This document shows, one piece after another, positions 53,772 to 63,025 of a stretch of DNA of 64,000 nt. Source of the stretch: Aliiroseovarius marinus (GTDB taxonomy: Bacteria; Pseudomonadota; Alphaproteobacteria; Rhodobacterales; Rhodobacteraceae). The position numbers were made by a program, and so were the translations under genes. A model generated the notes under the pieces. The model saw only the letters and a list, made by a program, of their open reading frames with translations. It had not been told where the DNA came from and made no database searches. The stretch is taken from the NCBI RefSeq assembly GCF_004360145.1, contig NZ_ML178712.1, forward strand, positions 290,179 to 354,178, written 5' to 3'. The stretch's first letter is position 1. Each line of letters opens with the position of its first letter.

Positions 53772-53801
53772 AAGGGCCCGCGCAGATATGCACGGGCCCT
53801 T
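53772..53801 (+). terminator. terminator after the peroxiredoxin gene
   Basis: AAGGGCCCG at 53772-53780 pairs with CGGGCCCTT at 53793-53801 with a 12-base loop. It lies between two convergent genes (peroxiredoxin and DUF2783). Confidence 0.8.
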
Positions 53802-53829
53802 ATTGTGTCTACAGACTGAAAGTTCAGCC

Positions 53830-54018
53830 TTACTTCTCGGCCGCTTTCAGAGCCTGGCTCAGCACCTCGCGGTCACCTACATGGTTCGCCAGAACCAGCA
53901 CAAGGCGCGCGTTCAGGGCATCGCTGTCTTCTTTCGACAGACCTTCATGCGCGGCGATGAGCTCGGCATAGAAATCGTCCACGCCGTCGATGTTCGGGGT
54001 CAGGATCAGATCAGTCAT
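53830..54018 (-). CDS. DUF2783 small protein
   Basis: A 62-residue acidic helical protein: MTDLILTPNIDGVDDFYAEL, then GLSKEDSDALNARLVLVLAN. This tiny family typically sits directly downstream of a flavin monooxygenase such as the one here, and it may be an accessory subunit of it. It starts five bases after the monooxygenase stop. Confidence 0.8.
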   Translation of the reverse strand: MTDLILTPNIDGVDDFYAELIAAHEGLSKEDSDALNARLVLVLANHVGDREVLSQALKAAEK

Positions 54019-54023
54019 GGGGC

Positions 54024-55646
54024 TTACTCCTTACCGATGGCGCGACGGATCGCGGCGCGGATCTGGTTTTCATCAAAGCTGGGGCGACGGGCCGCGACGT
54101 GCTGATCCGGGCGGATCAGGTAGACGGCTTTGTCGTTGTCGCCCAAGTACCGCTCGCGCAGAGCGCCGGTTTTGTCGTCAGCAGTCGACAGGGCCAGACG
54201 CTCGACCTTAATGCCGGCTTCCTCGATCATGTCGGGGGCGTCAGCGTCGATGGTCAGCAGGATGAACTTGTCGCCCAGCTTGTTCAGCAGGAAGTCATCC
54301 CCCAGCGGCGCATCAGGGCAGACCGAACCGGGACGCGACCGCGCGGGACCGTCCAGCGCATCGGCCGAGTTAAGCGGCGAGCCATCATAGGTGCAGGGCA
54401 CCGACAGGCGACCCGAGTTCACCATTGGGCGGGCAAATTCGTGCTTCTCGGACAGGTCCAGAACAGCATCACGCAGGACACGGCTCATTTCCGATTTCGG
54501 GGTGATGAAGTCGGTCGAGCGGGTCGAGTTCAGGATGTTCTCGTCCGCGCCGTGGATCCGTTCGTAGTTGTAGGTGTCCAGCAGGCTGTCCGGCGCTTCA
54601 CCGCGGATGACCATGCCCAGTTTCCAACCCAGATTGTCCACGTCCTGCATGCCCGAATTCGCACCACGTGCACCAAATGGCGACACTTGGTGTGCGGCGT
54701 CACCGGCAAAGAACACGCGGCCATGGCGGAAGCTGTCCATGCGTTTGCACTGGAACGTGTAGATCGAGGACCAGACCATATCGTACTGCACGTTTTCACC
54801 AAGGAAGGCGTCCAGACGACGGCGGATGTTTTCCTCTTTCATCTCTTCCTTGCGGTCGACATCCCAGCCGATCTGGAAATCCACGCGCCAGACATCGTCG
54901 GGCTGCTTGTGCAAAAGGGTCGACGCGCCGCCACCATGGGTGGGTTCAAACCAGAACCAACGCTCGGTCGGGAAATCGTCGTTCTTCATCTTGATGTCAG
55001 CGATCAGGAAGCTGTCTTGGAAGACCTTCCCGGTGAAGTCCAGATCCAGCATCGTGCGCAACGGTGACGAGGCTCCGTCACAACCGATCAGCCAGTCTGC
55101 TTCCAGCGTATAGGGGCCGTCCGGCGTCATGATCTCAAGCGTGACATAGTCATCATGCACTTCGACGTTATCAACGCGGTTCTTGCCGCGGATCTCGATC
55201 GGCGCGCCGTCCTTTTGCAGCTCTTCAAAGCGGTCCAGCTGGAAGCTTTCATAGTAAGGCTGCTGCATGTTGATGAAAGCCGGGTATTCGTGGCCTTCTT
55301 CGGGTAGAAGGTTGAATTCGAACACCTGATCGTCCTTGTTGAACACCTTGCCGATGTTCCACACAACGCCCTTATCGACCATTGGCTTGCCGCAGCCATA
55401 GCGGCCGGCAACCTCGAGGCAACGCTTGGCGAAACAAATCGCGCGCGATCCCATGCCAACGCCTTCGTGGTCGTCCAGTACCAGCGTTGGAATGCCTTGA
55501 CGGCCAAGGTCCAGCGCTGTGGACACGCCGATGGGTCCTCCTCCCATCACCACGACCGGATGGCGCACGGGCGTGGCCGCATCCTGATCGGCAGATTTCT
55601 TATAAGGATAGCGCTTGTAGGCAAGCGTGTATCTATCGTCGAACAT
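54024..55646 (-). CDS. FAD-dependent aromatic hydroxylase, possibly 3-hydroxyphenylacetate 6-hydroxylase
   Basis: A 540-residue flavoprotein of the phenol-hydroxylase/MhpA class. The N-terminal FAD motif is VVVMGGGPIGVSTALDLGRQG, the DG motif is WLIGCDGASSPLR, and the GD motif is VFFAGDAAHQVSPFGARGANSGMQD. A thioredoxin-like C-terminal domain follows (KFILLTIDADAPDM). Because it lies beside homogentisate genes and the DUF2783 protein, a role making homogentisate from 3-hydroxyphenylacetate is likely, but the substrate is inferred. Confidence 0.85.
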   Translation of the reverse strand: MFDDRYTLAYKRYPYKKSADQDAATPVRHPVVVMGGGPIGVSTALDLGRQGIPTLVLDDHEGVGMGSRAICFAKRCLEVAGRYGCGKPMVDKGVVWNIGKVFNKDDQVFEFNLLPEEGHEYPAFINMQQPYYESFQLDRFEELQKDGAPIEIRGKNRVDNVEVHDDYVTLEIMTPDGPYTLEADWLIGCDGASSPLRTMLDLDFTGKVFQDSFLIADIKMKNDDFPTERWFWFEPTHGGGASTLLHKQPDDVWRVDFQIGWDVDRKEEMKEENIRRRLDAFLGENVQYDMVWSSIYTFQCKRMDSFRHGRVFFAGDAAHQVSPFGARGANSGMQDVDNLGWKLGMVIRGEAPDSLLDTYNYERIHGADENILNSTRSTDFITPKSEMSRVLRDAVLDLSEKHEFARPMVNSGRLSVPCTYDGSPLNSADALDGPARSRPGSVCPDAPLGDDFLLNKLGDKFILLTIDADAPDMIEEAGIKVERLALSTADDKTGALRERYLGDNDKAVYLIRPDQHVAARRPSFDENQIRAAIRRAIGKE

Positions 55647-55712
55647 CGGGTTCTCCTCCGGCTGCGCGCGTTTCGTGTGGGGTCCGACCCTCGTGGCCGA
55701 ACCCCAAAGGTC

Positions 55713-56663
55713 TTAGCCCTGCAGGGCCTCCCACATTTCCAGATCGCGCTGGGCGGTCCAGATGCGGGGGGTGTCGATGCCGCGCGCTTCGTCATAGGCG
55801 CGGGCGACGTTGAAGGGCAGGCAGTGCTCGTAGATGGCATAGTCTGCGAATTTCGGATCACACTCGGCGCGGACCGCGTCCCAAGCTTCTTTCAGCGAAC
55901 CACCACGCGCAGCCACTTTGGCGGCGGGACGATAGGTGCTTTCCACGAAGTCACGGGTGCTTTCGATGGCACGGTTCACGGCGTCTTTGCCGACCAGAGC
56001 TTCACCGCGACCCGGCGCGATGGCATCCACGTCGAAGGACGCGATGTTGTCCAGCGTGTCGCCCCAATCCGAGAAGTGACCGTCGCCGCAATAGCAGGCC
56101 GAGTGGTCTTCCACGATGTCACCGGTGAACATGACGTTCTGGTCCGGCACGTGGATCACGATGTCACCGGCGGTGTGGGCGCGGCCCAGATGCATCAGAT
56201 CAACGCGGCGGTTGCCCAGATACACGGTCATATCGTCCGAGAATGTGGTGGTCGGATAAGTCAGGCCGGGGATCGACTCGTGGCCTTCGAACAGGCGCGG
56301 GAAGCGCTGAAATTCGCTGTCCCAGTCTTCCTGACCGCGCTCGACCACCATCGCACGGGCTTGGTCACCCATGATGATCTGATCCGCACCATAGGCCGAT
56401 GCACCCAGCACGCGCACGGCGTGATAGTGGGTCAGAACCACATGGCTGATCGGCTTGTCAGTCACCGAGCGCACGCACTCGATCACTTTATTGGCCAGAC
56501 GCGGGGTTGCCTGAGCTTCAACGATCATGACGCTGTCGTCGCCAATGATCACGCCCGAGTTCGGGTCGCCCTCGGCGGTGAAGGCGTAGAGCCCCTCGCC
56601 GATCTGGTCGAAGGTGATTTTCTTTTCGGTCATGTCGCCTTGCGACGCGAATGCCTTTGCCAT
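55713..56663 (-). CDS. MBL-fold protein with altered metal motif, in the aromatic cluster
   Basis: A 316-residue cytoplasmic metallo-beta-lactamase-fold protein. The first metal motif reads HYHAVR in LTHYHAVRVLGASAYGADQI, with Val and Arg replacing the usual Asp and His, so site 2 may be missing. Later metal residues are present (LGRAHTAGDIVIH, FTGDIVEDHSACYCG). The start at 56663 is based on AAAGGA upstream. It precedes the hydroxylase by 66 bases on the same strand and is probably in one operon with it. The function is unknown; a hydrolase or thioesterase role would fit the cluster. Confidence 0.78.
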   Translation of the reverse strand: MAKAFASQGDMTEKKITFDQIGEGLYAFTAEGDPNSGVIIGDDSVMIVEAQATPRLANKVIECVRSVTDKPISHVVLTHYHAVRVLGASAYGADQIIMGDQARAMVVERGQEDWDSEFQRFPRLFEGHESIPGLTYPTTTFSDDMTVYLGNRRVDLMHLGRAHTAGDIVIHVPDQNVMFTGDIVEDHSACYCGDGHFSDWGDTLDNIASFDVDAIAPGRGEALVGKDAVNRAIESTRDFVESTYRPAAKVAARGGSLKEAWDAVRAECDPKFADYAIYEHCLPFNVARAYDEARGIDTPRIWTAQRDLEMWEALQG

Positions 56664-56715
56664 GGTCCGGTTTTCCTTTCTGGACAAGCGCGCGGGTTGG
56701 TGATCCCTTGCCCTT

Positions 56716-57282
56716 ATGTTTGATCGTCGTTTCCTGCCCTATTGGGGCGTTCTGTTTGTTTCCATCGCCACGCTGGTCACCCTGCTGGCAATGGGTCGTA
56801 ATTTCTCATGTCCCTGCGGCTATACCCTGCTGTGGTATGCCGGAGATGACAGCGGTCAGGGCTCGCAACATCTGCTGGACTGGTATTCCCCCAGCCATCT
56901 GATCCACGGCATCCTGTTCTACGGCGCGACCTTCCTTTTGATGCGCCGCTTTGCCCTTGGTTGGCGCCTTCTGGTCTCGACCATTGTCGAAGGCGCGTGG
57001 GAGGTTGCCGAAAACACCGAAGCCGTCATCCAGCGCTATCGCGAGTTCACCGTGTCCGGCGAATATTGGGGCGACAGCGTGGTGAACTCGGCCGCGGATT
57101 TGGCGGCCATGTTCCTTGGCTTCTGGCTGGCGCTTCGTCTGCCCGTCTGGATCAGCATCCTGATCATCGTGGGCTTCGAAGTGCTGACCACCTTCCTGAT
57201 CCGCGATGGGCTGGCCTTGAACATCATCATGCTGCTTGTCCCATCCGAGGCGATCCTCGAATGGCAAAGCGCAGGGGGATGA
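56716..57282 (+). CDS. DUF2585 membrane protein
   Basis: A 188-residue integral membrane protein of the DUF2585 (UPF0314) family: SCPCGYTLLWYAGDDSGQGSQHLLDWYSPSHLIHG, then EGAWEVAENT and GEYWGDSVVNSAADLAAM. About four to five hydrophobic helices are predicted. The function is unknown. It is inserted on the opposite strand between the two aromatic-degradation units. Confidence 0.85.
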   Translation: MFDRRFLPYWGVLFVSIATLVTLLAMGRNFSCPCGYTLLWYAGDDSGQGSQHLLDWYSPSHLIHGILFYGATFLLMRRFALGWRLLVSTIVEGAWEVAENTEAVIQRYREFTVSGEYWGDSVVNSAADLAAMFLGFWLALRLPVWISILIIVGFEVLTTFLIRDGLALNIIMLLVPSEAILEWQSAGG

Positions 57283-57297
57283 TGCCCAGACCGCCAT

Positions 57298-58557
57298 TTA
57301 CTTAGGCCAGTTGACGGCAGGCAGGATCTGCCCGACACAATCGCCAAAGCCGATCTGGAAGCCGTCACCCTTCGCAGCACCGCGCAGGGTCAGGGTATCG
57401 CCGTCCTCGATGAACGTACGAGTTTCGCCGGTGTCCAGCGTGAAGGGCTCGCGGCCCGCCCAGCTCATCTCCATCAGCGAACCGTATTCGGTCTTGGTCG
57501 GCCCCGAAATGGTGCCCGATCCCAGCAGATCGCCCACGTTCATCGCACAACCGCCAATCGCGTGGTGACACAGCTGTTCAGCGGCCGAGTAATACATGCG
57601 CGTGTAGTTGGTCTCGCCAACGACGCTTGCCTTGTCGGCCCCTTCGGGCTGCATAAGAACCTGAAGTTCGATGTCGTAAAGCCCGTCTTTGGTGCCATCC
57701 AGATAGGGCAGCAGCTCTTTCTCGCGTTCCGGCGTGGGCGCGCGGAACTCTTCCAGCGCGGCGGCGGTGACGATCCACGGGCTGATCGAGGTGCCGAAGG
57801 CTTTACCTTGGAACGGGCCAAGCGGTTGGTATTCCCAGCCTTGAATATCGCGGGCAGACCAGTCGTTCAGCAGCACATAGCCAAAGATCATGTCGTCGGC
57901 TTCGTCCACGGTGATCGGCTGACCGAACGCGGACGGTTTGCCAACGATGGCGCCCATTTCCAGCTCGATATCCAGACGCATCGAGGGGCCAAAGCTTGGC
58001 ATCTCGGCGTCGGGCGCTTTGCGCTGGCCGTTCGGGCGGTGGATCGGCGTGCCCGAGATCACAACGGACGACGCACGGCCATTATAACCAATCGGAATAT
58101 GCAGCCAGTTGGCTGGCAGATCGGGCGAGCCACGCAGGATCGCGCCCATGTTGGCGGCGTGCTGACGACCGGCGTAGAAGTCGGTGTATTCCGAGACAAG
58201 GAACGGCATGTGCAGCTCGGCGTCCGCTTGGGCGACCAGCAGTGGTGCAACGGCGTCACGCTCGGTCGAACCTTCGCCCAGCAACTGCTCCAGACGGGCG
58301 CGCAGGGCGGCCCATGCGTCCGATCCCAGCTCCATCAGTTCGTTCCAGAACGGAACGTCGAAAACGGGCTCGTCGCCGATCTCAATCAACCCAGCTTCTT
58401 CGGCGGCCTGCATATCAAGGATCATATCCCCGATGGCGACACCGCAGCGCGGCTCGCTATCGGCGGTCGAGAACACGCCGTACGGCAGGTTGTTCAGGGG
58501 AAATGGGGTCTCGGCAGAGTTCGCGCTGTCCACCCATGACTTTTTCAATTGGCTCAT
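57298..58557 (-). CDS. fahA: fumarylacetoacetase
   Basis: A 419-residue hydrolase splitting fumarylacetoacetate to fumarate and acetoacetate, the last step of homogentisate breakdown. Conserved parts: SWVDSANSAETPFPLNNLPYGVFS, DFYAGRQHAANMG, IGYNGRASSVVISGTPIHRPNGQ, and NDWSARDIQGWEYQPLGPF. The start at 58557 follows GAGGAT; an upstream in-frame ATG adds a nonconserved leader. It lies seven bases after maiA. Confidence 0.96.
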   Translation of the reverse strand: MSQLKKSWVDSANSAETPFPLNNLPYGVFSTADSEPRCGVAIGDMILDMQAAEEAGLIEIGDEPVFDVPFWNELMELGSDAWAALRARLEQLLGEGSTERDAVAPLLVAQADAELHMPFLVSEYTDFYAGRQHAANMGAILRGSPDLPANWLHIPIGYNGRASSVVISGTPIHRPNGQRKAPDAEMPSFGPSMRLDIELEMGAIVGKPSAFGQPITVDEADDMIFGYVLLNDWSARDIQGWEYQPLGPFQGKAFGTSISPWIVTAAALEEFRAPTPEREKELLPYLDGTKDGLYDIELQVLMQPEGADKASVVGETNYTRMYYSAAEQLCHHAIGGCAMNVGDLLGSGTISGPTKTEYGSLMEMSWAGREPFTLDTGETRTFIEDGDTLTLRGAAKGDGFQIGFGDCVGQILPAVNWPK

Positions 58558-58564
58558 GTGATCC

Positions 58565-59206
58565 TCACTCGGCATCCGGCTGTGCCTCGGGTCGCGCATC
58601 GGCGAAGGCGGGCAGGGCCAGACAGGTTTCTTCGATTTCGGTCAGACGCGGATAGGCGGTCAGATCCACCCCCCAGCGCCTTGCGTTATAGTACTGTGCG
58701 ACAAGGCAAATGTCTGCCAGTGTCGGCGTGTCGCCAAAAGCAAACTTACTGTCCTTGTCGACCATCTGTTCAAGGGCGGCAAAGCCCGTGTCCATCCAGT
58801 GGACCATCCATTGGCGCTTGGCCTCGGCATCCGCGCCGAACGTGTCGCCCAGATGCTTGGCCACGCGCAGGTTGTTCACCGGATGGATATCCATCGCGAT
58901 GACATGGGCTGCGGCCAGAACCTTGGCGCGCTTGATCGGGTCAGCGGGCAGCAAGGCAGGCTCGGGCTGCACAGCCTCAAGATAGTCAATGATCGCCAGC
59001 GACTGGGTCAGGACGGTGCCGTCTTCCAGTTCCAGAGAGGGCACCAGATGGGTCGGGTTCTTGGCGACGTAATCTTCCGCATGCTGCTGCCCGCCATCTT
59101 TCACAAGATGGACGGACACATGCTCTGCGCTGAGCCCTTTCAGGTTCAGCGCAATCCGCACGCGATAGGCCGCCGTGGACCGCCAATATCCATACAGTTT
59201 CATCAT
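58565..59206 (-). CDS. maiA: maleylacetoacetate isomerase
   Basis: A 213-residue glutathione-S-transferase-like isomerase converting maleylacetoacetate to fumarylacetoacetate. [23 protein letters not shown] includes the family Ser motif, and [19 protein letters not shown] and [16 protein letters not shown] are typical. The ATG overlaps the hmgA stop. Confidence 0.94.
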   Translation of the reverse strand: MMKLYGYWRSTAAYRVRIALNLKGLSAEHVSVHLVKDGGQQHAEDYVAKNPTHLVPSLELEDGTVLTQSLAIIDYLEAVQPEPALLPADPIKRAKVLAAAHVIAMDIHPVNNLRVAKHLGDTFGADAEAKRQWMVHWMDTGFAALEQMVDKDSKFAFGDTPTLADICLVAQYYNARRWGVDLTAYPRLTEIEETCLALPAFADARPEAQPDAE

Positions 59207-60555
59207 TTTTTGCCGGGCGTCCCGTCGAACTTCTTCTCAAGGCTTTCCCAGCAGTCGATGTAGTCGTCCTGCAACGGGGCTTCGTTCGCCGCAAAGGCTG
59301 TCAGGTGCTGCGGGAAGCGAGTCTCGAACATGAAGGACATGGTGTTGTCCAGCTTTTCAGGACCAAGGTTAGAATTCGAGGCGCCTTCAAACGCATCGCG
59401 ATCTGGCCCGTGCGGCAGCATCATGTTGTGCAAGCTGACACCACCCGGAACAAAGCCCTGCGGCTTGGCGTCATACTGGCCATAGATGTTGCCCATCAGC
59501 TCGGACATGATGTTCTTGTGATACCACGGCGGACGGAAAGTGTTCTCGGCCACCATCCAACGTTCGCGGAACAGAACGAAGTCGATATTCGCGGTGCCGG
59601 GCTGGCCCGAGGGCGCGGTCAGCACAGTGAAGATCGAGGGATCCGGGTGGTCAAACAGGATCGCGCCGACCGGACAGTATGTGGTCAGGTCGTACTTATA
59701 AGGCGCGTAGTTGCCGTGCCATGCGACCACGTCCAGCGGCGATTGGCCGATCTCGGTCTTGTGGAACTGACCGCACCATTTGATGGTGATGGTCGACGGC
59801 ACTTCGCGGTCTTCAAACGCAGCAACAGGGGCTTTGAAGTCACGCGGGTTGGCCATGCAGTTGGCACCAATGGGGCCACGGCCCGGAAGCTCGAATTTCT
59901 GGCCGTAGTTTTCGCAGACAAAGCCGCGTGCGGGGCCTTCCAGAAGCTCAACACGGTACACCAGCCCACGCGGGATGATGCCGATTTCCTGTGGGGCCAG
60001 GTCGATGATGCCCAGCTCGGTATAGAAACGCAGCTTGCCTTCCTGCGGCACGACCAGCAGTTCGCTGTCGGCCGAGAAGAAATAGTCGTCCACCATCGAC
60101 TCGGTGACCAGATAGATGTGGCTGGCCATACCGACCTGCGTGTTCACATCGCCCGCCGTGGTCATGGTGCGCATACCGGTGATCCAGTTCAAACCCTCGG
60201 TCGTGGGCACCGGATCCCAACGATACTGACCCAGCGAAATCACGTCCGGATCCACGCAAGGCGCAGATTTCCAATAGGGCACGTCGATCTTGGTATAACG
60301 CGCCGAGTGCTTCACCGACGGACGGATGCGATAGGTCCAGGTGCGCTCGGGCGGGTTGGCGGTAAAGGCGGTGCCGGACAGCTGCTCGCCATACAGGCCG
60401 TATTCACATTTCTGCGGGCTGTTCATGCCTTGCGGCAGCGCGCCGGGCAGAGCCTCGGTTTCGAAATCATTTGCCCAACCGGGCATGTAATGCGTTTCGG
60501 TGCCAACGGCTGACACCGCGCGCTGCATCTCGCGCGAGGGGCTATGCTTGTTCAT
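59203..60555 (-). CDS. hmgA: homogentisate 1,2-dioxygenase
   Basis: A 450-residue iron enzyme opening the ring of homogentisate to maleylacetoacetate. Conserved: [38 protein letters not shown], the iron-ligand His and Glu in [19 protein letters not shown], and [19 protein letters not shown]. The start at 60555 fits family length; an in-frame ATG at 60588 is a minor alternative. It heads the hmgA-maiA-fahA operon. Confidence 0.96.
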   Translation of the reverse strand: MNKHSPSREMQRAVSAVGTETHYMPGWANDFETEALPGALPQGMNSPQKCEYGLYGEQLSGTAFTANPPERTWTYRIRPSVKHSARYTKIDVPYWKSAPCVDPDVISLGQYRWDPVPTTEGLNWITGMRTMTTAGDVNTQVGMASHIYLVTESMVDDYFFSADSELLVVPQEGKLRFYTELGIIDLAPQEIGIIPRGLVYRVELLEGPARGFVCENYGQKFELPGRGPIGANCMANPRDFKAPVAAFEDREVPSTITIKWCGQFHKTEIGQSPLDVVAWHGNYAPYKYDLTTYCPVGAILFDHPDPSIFTVLTAPSGQPGTANIDFVLFRERWMVAENTFRPPWYHKNIMSELMGNIYGQYDAKPQGFVPGGVSLHNMMLPHGPDRDAFEGASNSNLGPEKLDNTMSFMFETRFPQHLTAFAANEAPLQDDYIDCWESLEKKFDGTPGKK

Positions 60556-60614
60556 AAGTCGATCCGTTTCAATGCCCAAATGGGCCATCCTGTTGCGCGA
60601 TAATGATATCGTTG

Positions 60615-60653
60615 CATGTGAAACGAAGTCAAGAAAAAGCAATGCTTCACATG
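60615..60653. promoter_or_regulatory. inverted repeat upstream of hmgA
   Basis: CATGTGAA at 60615-60622 and TTCACATG at 60646-60653 form a perfect 8-bp inverted repeat, spacer 23 bases. It lies 60-100 bases upstream of hmgA in the divergent intergenic region and is a plausible operator for a homogentisate-responsive repressor. No regulator gene is in the window. Confidence 0.5.
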
Positions 60654-60745
60654 AGAAGTAATGAAATCGCAACAATTTGAATAGTTAAGCCGATGGAAAC
60701 TTGGTGCTGCTATCCCTGACCTTGGGTGAAAAATGAGGTGGTGGG

Positions 60746-61579
60746 ATGCGTTCGAATGAACAAGCTCCGGTAATTATCAAGAAGATCAAGAAGGGTGGCG
60801 GCGATGGCCACCATGGTGGCGCATGGAAAGTGGCCTATGCGGATTTTGTGACCGCGATGATGGCGTTCTTCCTGCTGATGTGGCTGCTAAACGCGACCAC
60901 AGAAAAGCAGCGTAAGGGGATCGCGGATTATTTCAGTCCGACCATTCCGATCACCCGTGTATCGGGCGGTGGCAGCGGATCTTTCGGTGGCGACAGCGTG
61001 CTGAGCGAAGAAAGCCTGTCGCAAACCGGCACAGGCGGCGTTCCGCGTGATCCTGCAGCCTCCAAAGACGGAAATCAGGCCGACAGTTCCGGCGAAAGCG
61101 GCGAAAAGGAAACCGCCAAGCTTAAAGAGGTCGAAGAGATTCTGCTCAGCCGGTCCGGCGAAAGCATGACCAGCGACCAGCTTCGGCGCCATATCGTGAC
61201 CCGCGTGACCGACGAAGGCCTGCTGGTCGAGATTTTCGCGCTGGATCACGCCCCGCTGTTCCATGCGGGCACCACGACGCCCGCACCGATCTTGGAAGAG
61301 ATCCTGATCACCATTGCCGAGGTATTTGATCTGGCCAAAAACGGTATCGCGATCGAGGGGCATGTGGCCACACAACCCGTCGTCGTGGCCGAAAACACCG
61401 CGTGGCAGCTATCCTCGGGCCGGGCCGACGCGGTACGGAGGCTATACGAATCGCTGGGCGAATCCCCGGACAAAGTGCAGCGTGTCACCGGGCACGCGGA
61501 TCATGAACCGGTCACGCCGAACCCGATGGCCGCGCGCAACAACCGGATCGAGCTGATCCTGCTGCGTTCGAAAAGGTAA
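60746..61579 (+). CDS. motB: flagellar motor protein MotB
   Basis: A 277-residue stator protein. The proton-binding Asp is in AWKVAYADFVTAMMAFFLLMWLL at the transmembrane helix (residue about 33). A plug and flexible linker (SGGGSGSFGG) lead to an OmpA-like peptidoglycan-binding domain (IEGHVATQPVV, GRADAVRRLY, RVTGHADHEPV, RNNRIELILL). The ATG at 60746 lies 190 bases from hmgA, divergent. No motA is adjacent in the window. Confidence 0.9.
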   Translation: MRSNEQAPVIIKKIKKGGGDGHHGGAWKVAYADFVTAMMAFFLLMWLLNATTEKQRKGIADYFSPTIPITRVSGGGSGSFGGDSVLSEESLSQTGTGGVPRDPAASKDGNQADSSGESGEKETAKLKEVEEILLSRSGESMTSDQLRRHIVTRVTDEGLLVEIFALDHAPLFHAGTTTPAPILEEILITIAEVFDLAKNGIAIEGHVATQPVVVAENTAWQLSSGRADAVRRLYESLGESPDKVQRVTGHADHEPVTPNPMAARNNRIELILLRSKR

Positions 61580-61694
61580 CGAAATCATAAGCTAAGGGGA
61601 AATCGTCGCGAATCTCGCGTCTATTAGGCGGCTGTTAAGGACACCCGGTCCACTCTGTCCCGGACCAGAGGTAGATGCAGCAGAAAGGCGCACC

Positions 61695-63002
61695 ATGACG
61701 ATTTCCTCCTCACTAAGTGCCGGCGTGTCCGGGCTGAATGCGCATGCAACGAAATTGGCAACGATTTCTGACAACATCGCGAACTCTTCGACATTTGGCT
61801 ACAAACGGGCCACGGCTGATTTCCAAAGCCTTGTCATCGGTGGGCATTCCGGGTCCGGCACCTATTCGGCGGGCGGCGTACGTACGACCACGCAGCGTTT
61901 GATCGACGAACATGGCCCGCTGATCTCGACCTCGAACCCGATGGACATCGCTGTCGGCGGGCGCGGCATGCTGCCCGTCACGCAAGAAGTCTATGCCGAC
62001 TCAAACCCCGGCGAACGGCCGATGATGATGACCACGACAGGCTCGTTCCGCACCGATTCCGAAGGTGTTCTGAAAACCGAAACCGGACTTGTCCTATTGG
62101 GCTGGCCTGCGGACGCAGATGGCAATGTGGGTACCTATCCGCGTGACACGGGCGTGGGGCTGGAACCCGTCGTCATCAACGCCAACCAAACCGCCGGCGA
62201 CCCGACCACAAACATGAAGCTAGGCGTCAACCTGCCCGCGGTCGAGACGGAAGCAGGCGCCGCGGGGACGCCGCTGCCGCTGTCGGTCGAATACTTCGGC
62301 AATCTCGGCACCTCGGAAACGCTGGATTTCACCTTTACGCCCACCGTTCCGGGCACGGGATCGTCGAACACCTGGACCATGCAAATCACCGACAGCGCCT
62401 CGGGCGGGGCGGTGATTGGGGAATACACGTTGGTCTTCGATGACAGCCGCGCCGATGGCGGCACACTCGCCTCGGTCACGGTCGTGTCCGGCGGTGCTTA
62501 TGACGCCGCCGCAGGGACGTTGGACCTGACCGTTGCAGGCGGCCCGTTGTCGTTGACCATCGGCGGGATCAGTGACCCCAACGGCTTGACCCAACTGTCG
62601 GACAGCTTTGCCCCCGTGGCCATCACCAAGAACGGCTCGCCGGTGGGCAACCTGACCGCGGTGCAGATCGACGAACATGGTTTCCTGAAAGCCACCTATG
62701 ACACCGGGTTCATCCGCACGATCTATCAGGTGCCGCTGGTGGACGTGTCAAACCCGAACGGCCTGACCTCGATCTCGAACCAGGCCTATCAGGTGTCACC
62801 CGAAAGCGGTTCGTTCTTCATGTGGGATGCCGGTGACGGCCCGACGGGCGAAGTCGTTGGCTTTGCGCGCGAAGGTTCGACAACCGATGTCGCGGGCGAG
62901 CTAACCAACCTGATCCAAACACAAAGGGCCTACAGCTCGAACGCGAAGGTGATCCAGACCGTCGACGAGATGCTGCAGGAAACCACCAACATCAAACGCT
63001 GA
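61695..63002 (+). CDS. flgE: flagellar hook protein FlgE
   Basis: A 435-residue secreted flagellar hook subunit. The N-terminal rod-and-hook motif is SGLNAHATKLATISDNIANSSTFGYKR, and the C-terminal end SNAKVIQTVDEMLQETTNIKR is diagnostic. The central region with Ser/Thr/Gly-rich repeats varies. There is no cleavable signal; export is by the flagellar type III system. It is followed by flgK after 23 bases. Confidence 0.92.
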   Translation: MTISSSLSAGVSGLNAHATKLATISDNIANSSTFGYKRATADFQSLVIGGHSGSGTYSAGGVRTTTQRLIDEHGPLISTSNPMDIAVGGRGMLPVTQEVYADSNPGERPMMMTTTGSFRTDSEGVLKTETGLVLLGWPADADGNVGTYPRDTGVGLEPVVINANQTAGDPTTNMKLGVNLPAVETEAGAAGTPLPLSVEYFGNLGTSETLDFTFTPTVPGTGSSNTWTMQITDSASGGAVIGEYTLVFDDSRADGGTLASVTVVSGGAYDAAAGTLDLTVAGGPLSLTIGGISDPNGLTQLSDSFAPVAITKNGSPVGNLTAVQIDEHGFLKATYDTGFIRTIYQVPLVDVSNPNGLTSISNQAYQVSPESGSFFMWDAGDGPTGEVVGFAREGSTTDVAGELTNLIQTQRAYSSNAKVIQTVDEMLQETTNIKR

Positions 63003-63025
63003 TCGGGAACCAGAAGTAACCAGCC

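Noticed and set aside
55467-56723. Plus-strand frame opposite the hydroxylase and MBL-fold genes
   Set aside because: Covers two genes in antisense and their gap; no recognisable protein features.
59305-60513. Plus-strand frame opposite hmgA
   Set aside because: Antisense to a well-identified dioxygenase, with His/Arg-rich, featureless content.
61640-61670. GGTCC/GGACC inverted repeat before flgE as a flagellar regulator site
   Set aside because: Five-base arms in GC-rich DNA occur by chance, and no sigma-54 or CtrA-type consensus is nearby.
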